Below, one piece after another: positions 31,451 through 39,655 of a stretch of 42,736 nt of DNA (position 1 is the stretch's first letter; the number at the start of each line of letters is the position of its first letter). The DNA comes from Acidobacteriota bacterium (lineage in GTDB: Bacteria > Acidobacteriota > Terriglobia > Bryobacterales > Bryobacteraceae). A program made the position numbers and the translations under genes. The notes below the pieces were generated by a model. It was not told where the DNA came from. It ran no database searches and was given only the letters and a program-made list of their open reading frames with translations. The stretch lies in assembly GCA_023436715.1 (NCBI GenBank), contig JAEZIJ010000128.1, positions 1 to 42,736 on the forward strand. The letters run 5' to 3'.

Positions 31451-31780
31451 TTACGCACGCTTCAGGACGAGCTGCACCGCGGAGGAGAGGCGGTTCCAGG
31501 TCTCCAACTCGCGCTCGAGTTGACGCCGGCCTTCACGGGTCAGCGTGTAGAACTTGGCCTCGCGGCCGAGATCGCTTTCCTTCCACTCGGCGGTGATCCA
31601 CCCCTGTTGTTCGAGCCTGTGCAGCGCCGGGTAGAGCGAACCCTGCTGCACGGCCAACACTTCATCCGAGAGGAGCTGAATCCGCTTCGCGATCCCCCAC
31701 CCGTGGGCCGGTTCGCGGCTGATTGCCTTCAGGATCAGGAGATCCAGCGTGCCCTGCAACAAATCTGAGGGTTTCGGCAT
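31451..31780 (-). CDS. PadR-family transcriptional regulator, first copy
   Basis: A 109-residue PadR winged-helix repressor: MPKPSDLLQGTLDLLILKAI, then HGWGIAKRIQLLS, QQGSLYPALHRLEQQGWI with the recognition helix, and EWKESDLGREAKFYTLTREG forming the wing. PadR-type proteins bind palindromic operators as dimers and release them on ligand binding. GAGG seven bases before the ATG supports the start. It stands 19 bases after a secreted-protein gene and 13 bases before the ADOP gene, the middle of a three-gene operon. A degenerate copy of its own start region lies at 32627-32664, upstream of the secreted-protein gene. Confidence 0.93.
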   Translation of the reverse strand: MPKPSDLLQGTLDLLILKAISREPAHGWGIAKRIQLLSDEVLAVQQGSLYPALHRLEQQGWITAEWKESDLGREAKFYTLTREGRRQLERELETWNRLSSAVQLVLKRA

Positions 31781-31799
31781 GTTGATACCTCGATCATCA

Positions 31800-32618
31800 C
31801 TACTTCTTCTCAGACGACACAAACGTGATCCGGATGGGGATCACCTTGCCGGTGGGCTGGGCCACGACGTTCAGCACCACGGGCGATGACGGGGCGGCGC
31901 CCTTTGGCTCGTAGTGAAACGTGAGCGTAGCGGTCTGGCCCATCGGCACGTCTGCCCGTTCCAGTTTGAATTCAAATCCAGGGATTTCTAGACCCGGCCG
32001 CTCGACCGAGAATTTCACCGTGCCGGGCACAGCGTTCTTCAACACGATGCTGTCCGAGGAGGGTTGGACGGCGCTCAGCCGCACCTCGGTCTTGTCGGCG
32101 CTGATTATGTTTCCGGCGCTGAACATGCTCGTCACCTCTTGCACGCTTGGTCCTTTCGGCATTGTGAAAGGCGAGGAGGGGGAATCCTGGGACTCTGACG
32201 TGTACTGCACCGGGCCGAACGGCGTCTGCCGCACGGCCTTCAGATCCACATACCAATACCACTCCCCACTCAACAACTCCCACCAACTGTTCAGCGGCAT
32301 CTTGACCTTCTGCTTGCCCGCCCCCATGATGAAAAGTTCCTCTTCACAATTCACGCTGGCGATGGCGCGCTGGTAGTCATCGGAATACTCGATTTTGAGG
32401 ATTTCGAAGCTCAAGTAGCGGGGCTTCAGAAGCGAGAAGAACAGGTCTTTGCTCTCCGGAGCGACAATCGGCTCGGCGAGGCGCGGTCTGCCGTCGGCGT
32501 GTGCCTGATAAAACGCCGTGATTCGGTCGCGTAGCGCTTTGTCCACCTGCGGCGGCGCGGGCTTGCTCTGTGCGAAGACGATCATTCCAACCGATAACAA
32601 GAGGCTCAAGAACCGCAT
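31800..32618 (-). CDS. Secreted protein of unknown function in the padR-ADOP operon
   Basis: A 272-residue exported protein. Signal peptide MRFLSLLLSVGMIVFAQ, then a helical opening (VDKALRDRITAFYQAHADGR) followed by a region like a small nuclear-transport-factor-2 type fold (SFEILKIEYSDDYQRAIASV, WWELLSGEWYWYVDLK). The C-terminal 90 residues are beta-rich (AVPGTVKFSVERPGLEIPGF, TATLTFHYEP) and resemble an ASPM/HYDIN-like immunoglobulin domain. I cannot name a function. An in-frame ATG at 32642 would add MPKRSDVP, whose DNA matches the start of the downstream padR gene; 32618 was preferred because it gives a clean signal peptide. The gene appears to have been inserted between a PadR operator and padR. 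Confidence 0.75.
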   Translation of the reverse strand: MRFLSLLLSVGMIVFAQSKPAPPQVDKALRDRITAFYQAHADGRPRLAEPIVAPESKDLFFSLLKPRYLSFEILKIEYSDDYQRAIASVNCEEELFIMGAGKQKVKMPLNSWWELLSGEWYWYVDLKAVRQTPFGPVQYTSESQDSPSSPFTMPKGPSVQEVTSMFSAGNIISADKTEVRLSAVQPSSDSIVLKNAVPGTVKFSVERPGLEIPGFEFKLERADVPMGQTATLTFHYEPKGAAPSSPVVLNVVAQPTGKVIPIRITFVSSEKK

Positions 32619-32626
32619 GGGTACAT

Positions 32627-32664
32627 CCGAGCGTTTCGGCATTGGATACATAGATCATCTACAA
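32627..32664. repeat. Diverged copy of the padR start region
   Basis: About 38 bases here match 31765-31802 at roughly 80 per cent, including the exact 10-mer GTTTCGGCAT, GATAC and GATCATC in order. Read leftward both give ATGCCGAAAC and the codons Met-Pro-Lys-x-Ser-Asp. The secreted-protein gene lies between the two copies. Confidence 0.6.
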
Positions 32665-32677
32665 CCTAGATCGTCTA
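32651..32677. promoter_or_regulatory. Tandem palindromes TAGATCATCTA and TAGATCGTCTA, PadR operator candidate
   Basis: Two 11-base palindromes with the same arms (TAGA/TCTA), at 32651-32661 and 32667-32677, centres 16 bases apart. They lie immediately upstream of the secreted protein-padR-ADOP operon. The repeat of a palindrome at about one and a half helical turns fits a dimeric repressor binding twice. Autoregulation by the PadR in the operon is the natural inference. Confidence 0.5.
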
Positions 32678-32821
32678 CAATCGTGCATCGGTTATTCGGT
32701 GATGTCAAGAGGGGTTTTGGGGAAAAGCTACAAAATTCCGAATATCTGCACCGCGCTGTTCGGGAGTCTCGCAGACCGGCGTTCGCCTTAGCGCCAACCC
32801 AACAGTTCCGGCGATGTCGGT

Positions 32822-33175
32822 TCAGTGTGGCGGATAGCGCCAGATCCAGCTTGTTCGAGAGGGATAAGCGGGACGGAACCGAATCTCCAGCTTTTCACGC
32901 CGCACTATATCGTCAAGTAGCTGTCCAACAAGATCAATCGCATATTGGAGCGCCACAAATGGGTCCTCGCCCCATGGTGCGCGGATACCTTCATCACCGG
33001 TCCCGAGGATCTGAATTGGACAGCGGTATTCACCCGTTGCCGGTTCTTGGAAGGGCTTGCCGAGACGAATCGCGATCTTTAGCGAAGTGCCGTCCTCTCT
33101 AAACGGCGCAAATTCCCGCTCCGCGATTACTTGCCCGAATTCGATGCTCTCCGAGTGTTCCACGACTCCGATCAT
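32822..33175 (-). CDS. Small protein of unknown function, DUF6968-like
   Basis: A 117-residue protein. The pattern SLKIAIRLGKPFQEPATGEY, RCPIQILGTGDEGI, APWGEDPFVALQYAIDLVGQ and LLDDIV resembles small uncharacterised proteins with a strand-rich start and a C-terminal helix built around a Gly-x-Asp-x-x-x-Ala-Leu segment. Nothing suggests membrane or export. The ATG at 33175 is chosen because the frame further upstream is repeat DNA; the ribosome site is weak. It lies between the two PadR-ADOP units and on the same strand. The family label is from memory and moderately sure. Confidence 0.6.
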   Translation of the reverse strand: MIGVVEHSESIEFGQVIAEREFAPFREDGTSLKIAIRLGKPFQEPATGEYRCPIQILGTGDEGIRAPWGEDPFVALQYAIDLVGQLLDDIVRREKLEIRFRPAYPSRTSWIWRYPPH

Positions 33176-33224
33176 ACGACCGGCCGCACCCGCCTTGGCA
33201 CCCAGTGCATGCGCGCGATCACGT

Positions 33225-33304
33225 CCCCTACAGGGCGCAGCAAGTCCAGTGGCGCAATGCGCCGAAAACGATGCTTCCTGTAGGGGCCCGGGCATGCCCG
33301 GCCC
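33225..33304. repeat. Family A repeat after the second ADOP gene
   Basis: CCCCTACAGG (33225-33234) and CCTGTAGGGG (33277-33286) are perfect 10-base inverted arms. Between them is GGCGCA-A-TGCGCC (33251-33263). The right arm runs into CCCGGGCATGCCCGG and GCCC, ending seven bases past the stop of the leftward ADOP gene. It may mark that transcript's end. Confidence 0.75.
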
Positions 33305-33311
33305 TCAATCG

Positions 33312-35867
33312 CTACTCATGACGAAGAGCGCGCAAGGGATCGATGCTCAGGGCTTTTCGAGCAGGCAGGACTGCCGCCATCGCGACGGTTACGACAAAGA
33401 CTGCGATGGCAGCCAGGTATGCCATCGGATCGAGATTGCTGATGCCGTAGAGCCTTCCGCGGAGGAACTGGGCCAGCCCGGCCGCTCCCGCGACTCCGGC
33501 CATCAGGCCAGCAAGGACCGGGACTGAAAGGTGGCGCAGCACGACATAGAGGATTTCCCCAGGTTTCGCGCCCAACGCCATGCGAATGCCGATTTCCTTG
33601 GTGCGTTGGGAAACCGCATAGGACACCAATCCAAAAATTCCGAAGCAGGCCAGAAGCTGAGCGATCGACCCCAAGGCGCTGACTGCCAGGGCGCTATACT
33701 CCGCGCCCTGGAGGTTTCTCCGATACGCGCCGCTCAGGAGTTCCACAGTGGGGAAAGTGCTCGGATCCTGGCGCCTGGCCTCCGTGAGGGCGGCTCTGGC
33801 GAGATCCTGCGGCGAACCGGCGGTCTTCACCAGTATGGAGAGGGAAGACCGGTTACCATCTTCGATTGGAAAATAGGCCTGCACGGTATCTGAACCGCCG
33901 AACTTGACGGAACGGACGCTACCCGAGATTCCCACCACGGCAAAGCTGTCGCCCAACGCGAAACTCTTCCCCAGCGGATCCTGTCCTGGCCATGCGATGC
34001 GGGCCATGGATTCGCTGATGACGGCCACGTGCCGCTCATTCTGCCGCAGCGCGCGGCCGCGCAGGATCGGGATACCCATAGTCTCGAAAAACTCGGAGCT
34101 TACCTGGTTCACTTGAAAGTCGACATGGTGTCCGTTCAGATCCGCTCCGGCGGTGATCGTGACACGACCCAAAGGAGGACTCAGTGCCAGGGAGACGGAT
34201 TGAACACCGGGGAGAGCTCGAACCCGGTCTTGCAGCGCGTCGAGATACGCCTGCGACCGGGTCGGCGAGTAGCCGCGCCTGGAGAGTTCTGGAGAGATGG
34301 AAACGACCTGTTGGTATTCGAAACCAGGGGAGCTGGAGGTGACATGGTGCAGCGCCCGGACCAGGAGTCCCGTCACGATCAACAACACGCAGCTCGCGGC
34401 GATCTGGGCACCGACCAGGATCTGGCGCGTGGCGTTGGTGCGGCGCCGCTGCCGGCCGACCTGTAATGCCGGCGTCAGCCCGAACATTATCGCGGACGCG
34501 AAGCCTGCGGCCAGGGCAAACGCGGCTACGCGCCAATCCGGCGAGGGATCCAGCCATGCCGGAGCGCCGGTGGCCGCCAGAAGACTGCGCAGGACGACAA
34601 CGCCCAACGCCATACCCGCGGCGGCCCCCAAAAGTGCCAGCAAAAGGCTTTCGGTGAATAATTGGCGAATCAGGCGGCTGTTACCGGCACCGATGGCGAC
34701 GCGAATGGCCATTTCGCGCTGCCGGGCCACGCCGCGCGCCAGCAGCATGCTGCCCAAATTGGCGCACGCAACGACGAGAATCATAAGCGAGAGGGTTCCG
34801 ACTAACGCGAATACCGGGTAGACGGGTTCACGTTTCTCGGCTCCTGTGCCGCGGCGGGTGCCGGCGATCATGCTGCTGACGTACCCGCCGGGTTCGCTGG
34901 GCAGGCGCTCGTCTTCCCAGATTGCCGCAGGATATTGACGGCGAAGCTGGGCCGCGAGCGACCGCAGTTCATCTTCGGCGGCCTTCGGATTCTGGCCTTG
35001 CCGCAGGCGTCCCCATAGGCTGACCCCAGGGCTCTCAACGGAGAGGTCATCGAGCAAGCGGCTGCCGTCGATGAAGTAGGGCTGCTGGGTAATGGCCGCC
35101 CAGAAGGCGGGCTCTCTCACACCTGATCCGACGCCACTGAAATCCCCGCGGGCAACACCGATCACGATGGCCGGCTTGTTATTGACGTTCAGGGTCTTGC
35201 CGATAATCGACGAATCGCCGCCGAAATGCCGCCGCCAGAATCCGTGACTCAGAACGATGACCGGGTTGATGCCGGAGTCGTCCTCCAGTACGGGGTCGAG
35301 TGTTCTTCCGATCTTGGACTCGCCGCCGAGTTCGCGGAAAAAATTCGCGGTCACAAAATTGGCATCGACCGGCTTCTCTTCGCCTTCGATGGAGACGCTG
35401 CTGGTGTTTACACAGATGACGGCGGAAAGAGTACGGGAATGCTCGCGGAAAAACGCCGCTTCCGGGTAGGGCACAGCGAACGCATACTGCGCAGGGCTGC
35501 GGCGGTGAAAGCGCAGCAGCGTACCGGGATCACGGACGTTGATCGGTCGCAAGACCATGAGATTGAAGAAGCCGAAAACCGCGCCATTGACGCCAATGCC
35601 GATTGCGAGCATTAACAGTGCGGCGAGTGTAAAGCCGGGCGCTTTGCGGAGCGTGCGGGCGGCGTAGCGAAGGTCCTGCGAGAGGCGGTCGATCCAGGTC
35701 CAACCCCAGGCTTCACGAGCCTCCTCGCGCAGCCGGAGCGCGTTGCCGAAATTCGAGCGGCCTTCTCGCGCCGCCATCTCGCGGTGGAATTCCATGTCTT
35801 CGGCAAGCTCACGATCGAGCCGGCGGTGATGGAGCAGGTACTCGAGACGTCGAAATAGCTCAGGCAT
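33312..35867 (-). CDS. ADOP-type ABC transporter permease (MacB-like), second copy
   Basis: An 851-residue relative of the first copy with the same plan: a helical prefix (RRLDRELAEDMEFHREMAAR), a first membrane helix (TLAALLMLAIGIGVNGAVFG), a MacB-type core, FtsX domain one (LMILVVACANLGSMLLARGV, REMAIRVAIGAGNSRLIRQL), a second core and FtsX domain two (KEIGIRMALGAKPGEILYVV). The sequences differ widely, so this is an old paralogue rather than a recent tandem copy. No ATPase is linked. The ATG has GAGGA seven bases upstream and lies 10 bases after the stop of its own padR gene. Function unknown; export or envelope-stress roles are guesses from MacB. Confidence 0.9.
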   Translation of the reverse strand: MPELFRRLEYLLHHRRLDRELAEDMEFHREMAAREGRSNFGNALRLREEAREAWGWTWIDRLSQDLRYAARTLRKAPGFTLAALLMLAIGIGVNGAVFGFFNLMVLRPINVRDPGTLLRFHRRSPAQYAFAVPYPEAAFFREHSRTLSAVICVNTSSVSIEGEEKPVDANFVTANFFRELGGESKIGRTLDPVLEDDSGINPVIVLSHGFWRRHFGGDSSIIGKTLNVNNKPAIVIGVARGDFSGVGSGVREPAFWAAITQQPYFIDGSRLLDDLSVESPGVSLWGRLRQGQNPKAAEDELRSLAAQLRRQYPAAIWEDERLPSEPGGYVSSMIAGTRRGTGAEKREPVYPVFALVGTLSLMILVVACANLGSMLLARGVARQREMAIRVAIGAGNSRLIRQLFTESLLLALLGAAAGMALGVVVLRSLLAATGAPAWLDPSPDWRVAAFALAAGFASAIMFGLTPALQVGRQRRRTNATRQILVGAQIAASCVLLIVTGLLVRALHHVTSSSPGFEYQQVVSISPELSRRGYSPTRSQAYLDALQDRVRALPGVQSVSLALSPPLGRVTITAGADLNGHHVDFQVNQVSSEFFETMGIPILRGRALRQNERHVAVISESMARIAWPGQDPLGKSFALGDSFAVVGISGSVRSVKFGGSDTVQAYFPIEDGNRSSLSILVKTAGSPQDLARAALTEARRQDPSTFPTVELLSGAYRRNLQGAEYSALAVSALGSIAQLLACFGIFGLVSYAVSQRTKEIGIRMALGAKPGEILYVVLRHLSVPVLAGLMAGVAGAAGLAQFLRGRLYGISNLDPMAYLAAIAVFVVTVAMAAVLPARKALSIDPLRALRHE

Positions 35868-35877
35868 GTGATGGTCC

Positions 35878-36204
35878 TCAGGCGGTGTGCAGAACGGATT
35901 GGATGGCCTGATGAAGGCGTTCGTAAGCCGCTAACTGGGCATCCAATTGCTTGCGGCCGGCTGCGGTCAGGCGGTAAAACCGCACTTTGCGGTTCGTATC
36001 GGAAACACCCCACTCCGAACTGACCCAGCCTTTGAGTAGAATCTTCTGCAGTGTGGGGTAGAGTGCTCCCTCCTCGACACGCAGGACTTCAGAAGAAAGT
36101 ACGTGAATGCGCTGCGCGATCGCGTAACCGTGCAGTGGTCCGGTGCGAAGGACGCGAAGGATGAGGAGCATCAGGGCGCCCGAAGGCATCTCATTATTAG
36201 GCAT
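35878..36204 (-). CDS. PadR-family transcriptional regulator, second copy
   Basis: A 108-residue PadR repressor: SGALMLLILRVLRTGPLHGY, AIAQRIHVLSSEVLRVEEGA, LYPTLQKILLKGWVSSEWG and RKVRFYRLTAAGRKQLDAQL. It starts with MPNNEMPSG; the second Met, at residue 6, is an alternative. It is cotranscribed with the second ADOP gene. Just upstream an imperfect inverted repeat (AGTGCTATT ... TATTGTACT, 36205-36227) could be its operator, but symmetry is weak. It is as unlike the first PadR as the two permeases are unlike each other, which suggests the pairs coevolved. Confidence 0.92.
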   Translation of the reverse strand: MPNNEMPSGALMLLILRVLRTGPLHGYAIAQRIHVLSSEVLRVEEGALYPTLQKILLKGWVSSEWGVSDTNRKVRFYRLTAAGRKQLDAQLAAYERLHQAIQSVLHTA

Positions 36205-36451
36205 AGTGCTATTAGGGGTATTGTACTCGGGAGCTCGGTCGCCGTCAATGCTTTTCTGCCCAGCAAACGAGACGGATCCACGCTATTGCTGAGTAGCGTT
36301 TACAAACCAGGCTGATGTATAGTCCCCGACTCGGACGAGTGAGGGCTGAGGCGAGCGGAAGTGAAAATGGGGGTGCGCTGCAAGGGGGAGAAGTATCTCG
36401 TCCCGAAGTAATTCAGCCCCGTCTCCTGATCCTTGCGGGTAAACTGATGCA

Positions 36452-36727
36452 TCAGCGGCCGATCCTTCGGGTGTCGGAGTATCTTTCAAGCAGCCATTCG
36501 CCGACGAGCAGTCCGCCAAGCGGCGCAAAGCCCGCCAACCCCACGCAGCCGAACACGGATATGATCAGTCGTATCGACGGGCCGACTCGTACGAGCGGAT
36601 CAGATCCGTAGGTGATTGCTGTGCAAACAAGCGCGGCAGCCAGCACAAGCCCGAACACTCGTAGCCACCGATGAAAGTGCGGTCGCAGCTCTTCAAACCG
36701 GTCTTGTTCACGCGCTCGATGTGGCAT
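36452..36727 (-). CDS. Small two-helix membrane protein of unknown function
   Basis: A 91-residue protein with a charged start (MPHRAREQDRFEELRPHFH), two membrane helices (VFGLVLAAALVCTAITYG and LIISVFGCVGLAGFAPLGGL) and a short basic tail (LERYSDTRRIGR). No family recognised. AGGTG four bases before the ATG at 36727 supports this start; an ATG at 36754 is possible. It lies alone between sdhB and the second padR gene. The flanking stretches 36205-36451 and 36728-36935 show nothing else supportable. Confidence 0.5.
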   Translation of the reverse strand: MPHRAREQDRFEELRPHFHRWLRVFGLVLAAALVCTAITYGSDPLVRVGPSIRLIISVFGCVGLAGFAPLGGLLVGEWLLERYSDTRRIGR

Positions 36728-36935
36728 CCGGCACCTACTGTGTACACGTGCCATCCTCGTAGCAGATCCGGGATGTCACGACCTCATTCTTCTTTGTGGC
36801 CCGTTGCTGCCTCGCAGCTTGCGACGTGAACCACTGCCAGATCCACTTCGTTGATTTGGTTCTGCCGGAGGTCCCGGCTCGGCGTGAACAGCCGCACAGA
36901 CGTGGCCTCGCGCACCCGATCTGATGTCCGGCCCG

Positions 36936-37742
36936 CTACCGGCGGTTGCCCGCCACAGGCTCTTCGGCGGGCTGGGCTTCGCGGAAGCGTTGCTTCTGCC
37001 GTTCGGTCCAGGCTGCGTGCAGGTAGTTCCGGTGCATGCGCGCTATCACGTCCAGCTTGATTTGCTTGGGGCAGACCGCCTCGCACTCACCGATATTGGT
37101 GCAGTGCCCGAAGCCTTCCTGCGTCATCTGAACCACCATGGCGATGGCGCGGCGGTCGCGCTCCGGCTCGCCTTGCGGCAGCAGGCCGAGATGCGAAATC
37201 TTGGCTCCCGTGAACAGCGCGGCCGAGCCGTTCGGGCACATCGCGACGCAGGCGCCGCACCCGATGCAGGAGGCGGCATCCATGGACAGCTCGACGTCTT
37301 CCTTGGGGACGGGAATCGAGTTCGCGTCCGGGGCGCTGCCGGTCCGCGCGGATATGTAGCCGCCAGCCGCGATGATGCGGTCGAACGCGCTCCGGTCCAC
37401 CACCAGGTCCTTGATGATCGGAAATGCGCGGGAGCGCCAGGGCTCGAGATACAACTCGTCGCCATCCTTGAAATGGCGCATATGGAGCTGGCACACGGTT
37501 GTGCCGCGCTCGGGGCCGTGCGCCATGCCGTTGATCATGAACCCGCACATGCCGCAGATGCCCTCCCGGCAGTCGTGGTCGAAGGCGATCGGCTCCTCTC
37601 CCTTCGCGATGAGGTCTTCGTTGACCACATCGATCATCTCCAGAAAAGACATGTGGGTGCTGATGTCTCTCGCTTCGTAGCGAACCATTTTTCCCGGATC
37701 GCTCGCGTCCTTCTGGCGCCACACGTGGAGAGTCAGGTTCAT
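36936..37742 (-). CDS. sdhB: Succinate dehydrogenase/fumarate reductase iron-sulfur subunit
   Basis: A 268-residue subunit that passes electrons from FAD to haem and quinone. The [2Fe-2S] cysteines are Cys58, Cys63, Cys66 (DCREGICGMCG) and Cys84. The cluster ligands Cys159, 162, 165, 169 (SCIGCGACVAMCP) and Cys214, 220, 224 (HCTNIGECEAVCP) serve the [4Fe-4S] and [3Fe-4S] clusters. The sequence is of the type found with single-subunit cytochrome b558 (type B) complexes. Its ATG overlaps the sdhA stop (ATGA), and it is the last gene of sdhC-sdhA-sdhB. Confidence 0.95.
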   Translation of the reverse strand: MNLTLHVWRQKDASDPGKMVRYEARDISTHMSFLEMIDVVNEDLIAKGEEPIAFDHDCREGICGMCGFMINGMAHGPERGTTVCQLHMRHFKDGDELYLEPWRSRAFPIIKDLVVDRSAFDRIIAAGGYISARTGSAPDANSIPVPKEDVELSMDAASCIGCGACVAMCPNGSAALFTGAKISHLGLLPQGEPERDRRAIAMVVQMTQEGFGHCTNIGECEAVCPKQIKLDVIARMHRNYLHAAWTERQKQRFREAQPAEEPVAGNRR

Positions 37743-39655
37743 TTGTAGCTCCGTTGCGCTGGGTGCACGTACTCAAAAGTCAGCGGTTCCTTGTGCAGGG
37801 CCGGCGCGTTACCCTCGCCCCGATATTCCCAGGCCGCCACGTAGGAATACTCGTCGTCATTGCGCTGCGCCTCGCCTTCCGGCGTCTGATACTCCTCGCG
37901 GAAGTGTCCGCCGCAGGATTCGTTGCGCTGGAGCGCATCGAGGCACATCAGTTCGGCCAACTCGAAGAAATCCGCCACCCGGCCCGCCTTCTCGAGCGAC
38001 TGGTTGAACTCCTCGTTTTCCCCGAGCACGCGCACATCCCTCCAATACTGCTCCCGCAGCTCCGGAATTTTTGTTAGCGCGTACTTCAGGCCCTCGGCAT
38101 TGCGGGACATTCCGCAGTAGTCCCACACGAGCTTGCCGAGTTCGCGATGGAACGAATCGACCGAGCGTGTACCCTTGATGTCCAGCAGGCGCTTGATATT
38201 GCAGGCCACCTCGGCTTCCGCGGCCCGGAATGCCGCGTGGGAGGTGTCCACTTTTTCCAGCTTGTTTGATGCGAGGTAATTGCCGGCGGTATAAGGCAGA
38301 ACGAAATAGCCGTCCGCCAGGCCCTGCATCAGCGCGCTTGCGCCCAGGCGGTTCGCCCCGTGGTCGGAGAAGTTAGCCTCACCGCCCACGAACAGGCCCG
38401 GGATCGTGCTCATGAGGTCGTAGTCCACCCAGAGCCCGCCCATGGTGTAGTGGCTGGCCGGGTAAATCCGCATGGGGACGCGGTACGGGTCCTCCCCGGT
38501 AATGCGCTCGTACATCTCGAACAGGTTGCCGTAGCGCTCGGCGATGACGTCGGCGCCGAGCCGCTTGATGGCGTCGCGGAAATCCAGGTACACGCCGTAG
38601 CCGCCCGGTCCGACGCCGCGGCCCTCGTCGCATACCGCTTTGGCGTTCCGGGACGCCACGTCGCGCGGCACCAGGTTGCCGAACGCCGGATACTTGCGCT
38701 CCAGGAAGTAGTCCCGCTCGTTTTCGGGAATCGCGTCGGGCGGTCTCGTATCGCCCTTCTTCGCCGGAACCCAGATGCGGCCGTCGTTGCGGAGCGATTC
38801 GCTCATCAGGGTGAGCTTCGACTGGTAGTCGCCCGTCACCGGAATGCACGTCGGGTGAATCTGCGTAAAGCACGGGTTCGCGAACAGCGCGCCGCGCTTA
38901 TGCGCGCGCCAGATGGCGGTCACGTTGCAGCCCTTGGCGTTTGTCGAGAGATAGTAGACGTTGCCGTATCCGCCGGTGGCCAGGACCACCATATCGGCCG
39001 CGAAGGACTCAATTCGGCCCGTAATCATGTCGCGCGCAACGATGCCGCGCGCCCTGCCGTCCACCAACACGAGGTCGAGCATCTCATGGCGCGGGAACAT
39101 TACCACCTGCCCCGCCGCCACCTGGCGCTCCAACGCCTGATAGGCGCCGAGCAGGAGTTGCTGTCCCGTCTGCCCGCGCGCGTAGAACGTGCGCGAGACC
39201 TGCGCGCCGCCGAACGACCGGTTCTCCAGCAGCCCGCCGTACTCCCGCGCGAACGGCACGCCCTGCGCCACGCACTGGTCGATAATGTTCAGGCTGAGCT
39301 GGGCGAGGCGGTACACGTTGGACTCCCGAGCGCGGAAGTCGCCGCCCTTCACGGTGTCGTAGAAGAGCCGGAAAATGCTGTCGCCGTCGTTCTGATAGTT
39401 CTTGGCGGCGTTGATGCCGCCCTGCGCGGCGATGGAATGCGCCCGGCGCGGCGAATCCTGGTAGCAGAAGCACTGCACGTTGTAGCCGAGTTCACCGAGC
39501 GTCGCGGCCGCCGCTCCGCCCGCCAGCCCCGAACCCACAACGATGACGTTGTACTTCCGCTTGTTCGCCGGGTTTACCAGCTTGAACTCGAATTTGCGCC
39601 GGTCCCAGGCTTGCTCGATGGGGCCGTTGGGAACCTTGGAATTGAGTTCCATCAT
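37739..39655 (-). CDS. sdhA: Succinate dehydrogenase/fumarate reductase flavoprotein subunit
   Basis: A 638-residue flavoprotein, the catalytic subunit of complex II. The FAD motif VVGSGLAGG lies at 39-47, and His73 in RRAHSIAAQGGINAAKN is the residue that bonds FAD covalently. Substrate residues appear in HPTCIPVTGDY and the active-site region SHYTMGGLWVDYD with GLFVGGEANFSDHGANRLGA. ATG 39655 overlaps the sdhC stop (ATGA) and gives MMELNSKV; the open frame continues upstream into sdhC but that part is only its antisense frame-mate. The length and sequence class fit type-B enzymes. Confidence 0.96.
   Translation of the reverse strand: MMELNSKVPNGPIEQAWDRRKFEFKLVNPANKRKYNVIVVGSGLAGGAAAATLGELGYNVQCFCYQDSPRRAHSIAAQGGINAAKNYQNDGDSIFRLFYDTVKGGDFRARESNVYRLAQLSLNIIDQCVAQGVPFAREYGGLLENRSFGGAQVSRTFYARGQTGQQLLLGAYQALERQVAAGQVVMFPRHEMLDLVLVDGRARGIVARDMITGRIESFAADMVVLATGGYGNVYYLSTNAKGCNVTAIWRAHKRGALFANPCFTQIHPTCIPVTGDYQSKLTLMSESLRNDGRIWVPAKKGDTRPPDAIPENERDYFLERKYPAFGNLVPRDVASRNAKAVCDEGRGVGPGGYGVYLDFRDAIKRLGADVIAERYGNLFEMYERITGEDPYRVPMRIYPASHYTMGGLWVDYDLMSTIPGLFVGGEANFSDHGANRLGASALMQGLADGYFVLPYTAGNYLASNKLEKVDTSHAAFRAAEAEVACNIKRLLDIKGTRSVDSFHRELGKLVWDYCGMSRNAEGLKYALTKIPELREQYWRDVRVLGENEEFNQSLEKAGRVADFFELAELMCLDALQRNESCGGHFREEYQTPEGEAQRNDDEYSYVAAWEYRGEGNAPALHKEPLTFEYVHPAQRSYK

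Noticed and set aside
33176..33295. N-terminal extension of the DUF6968-like protein
   Set aside because: The extra residues are translated from the family A repeat and do not look like protein.
36784..37086. Leftward open frame at the end of sdhB
   Set aside because: It overlaps the conserved C-terminal cluster region of sdhB in another frame and shows no family.
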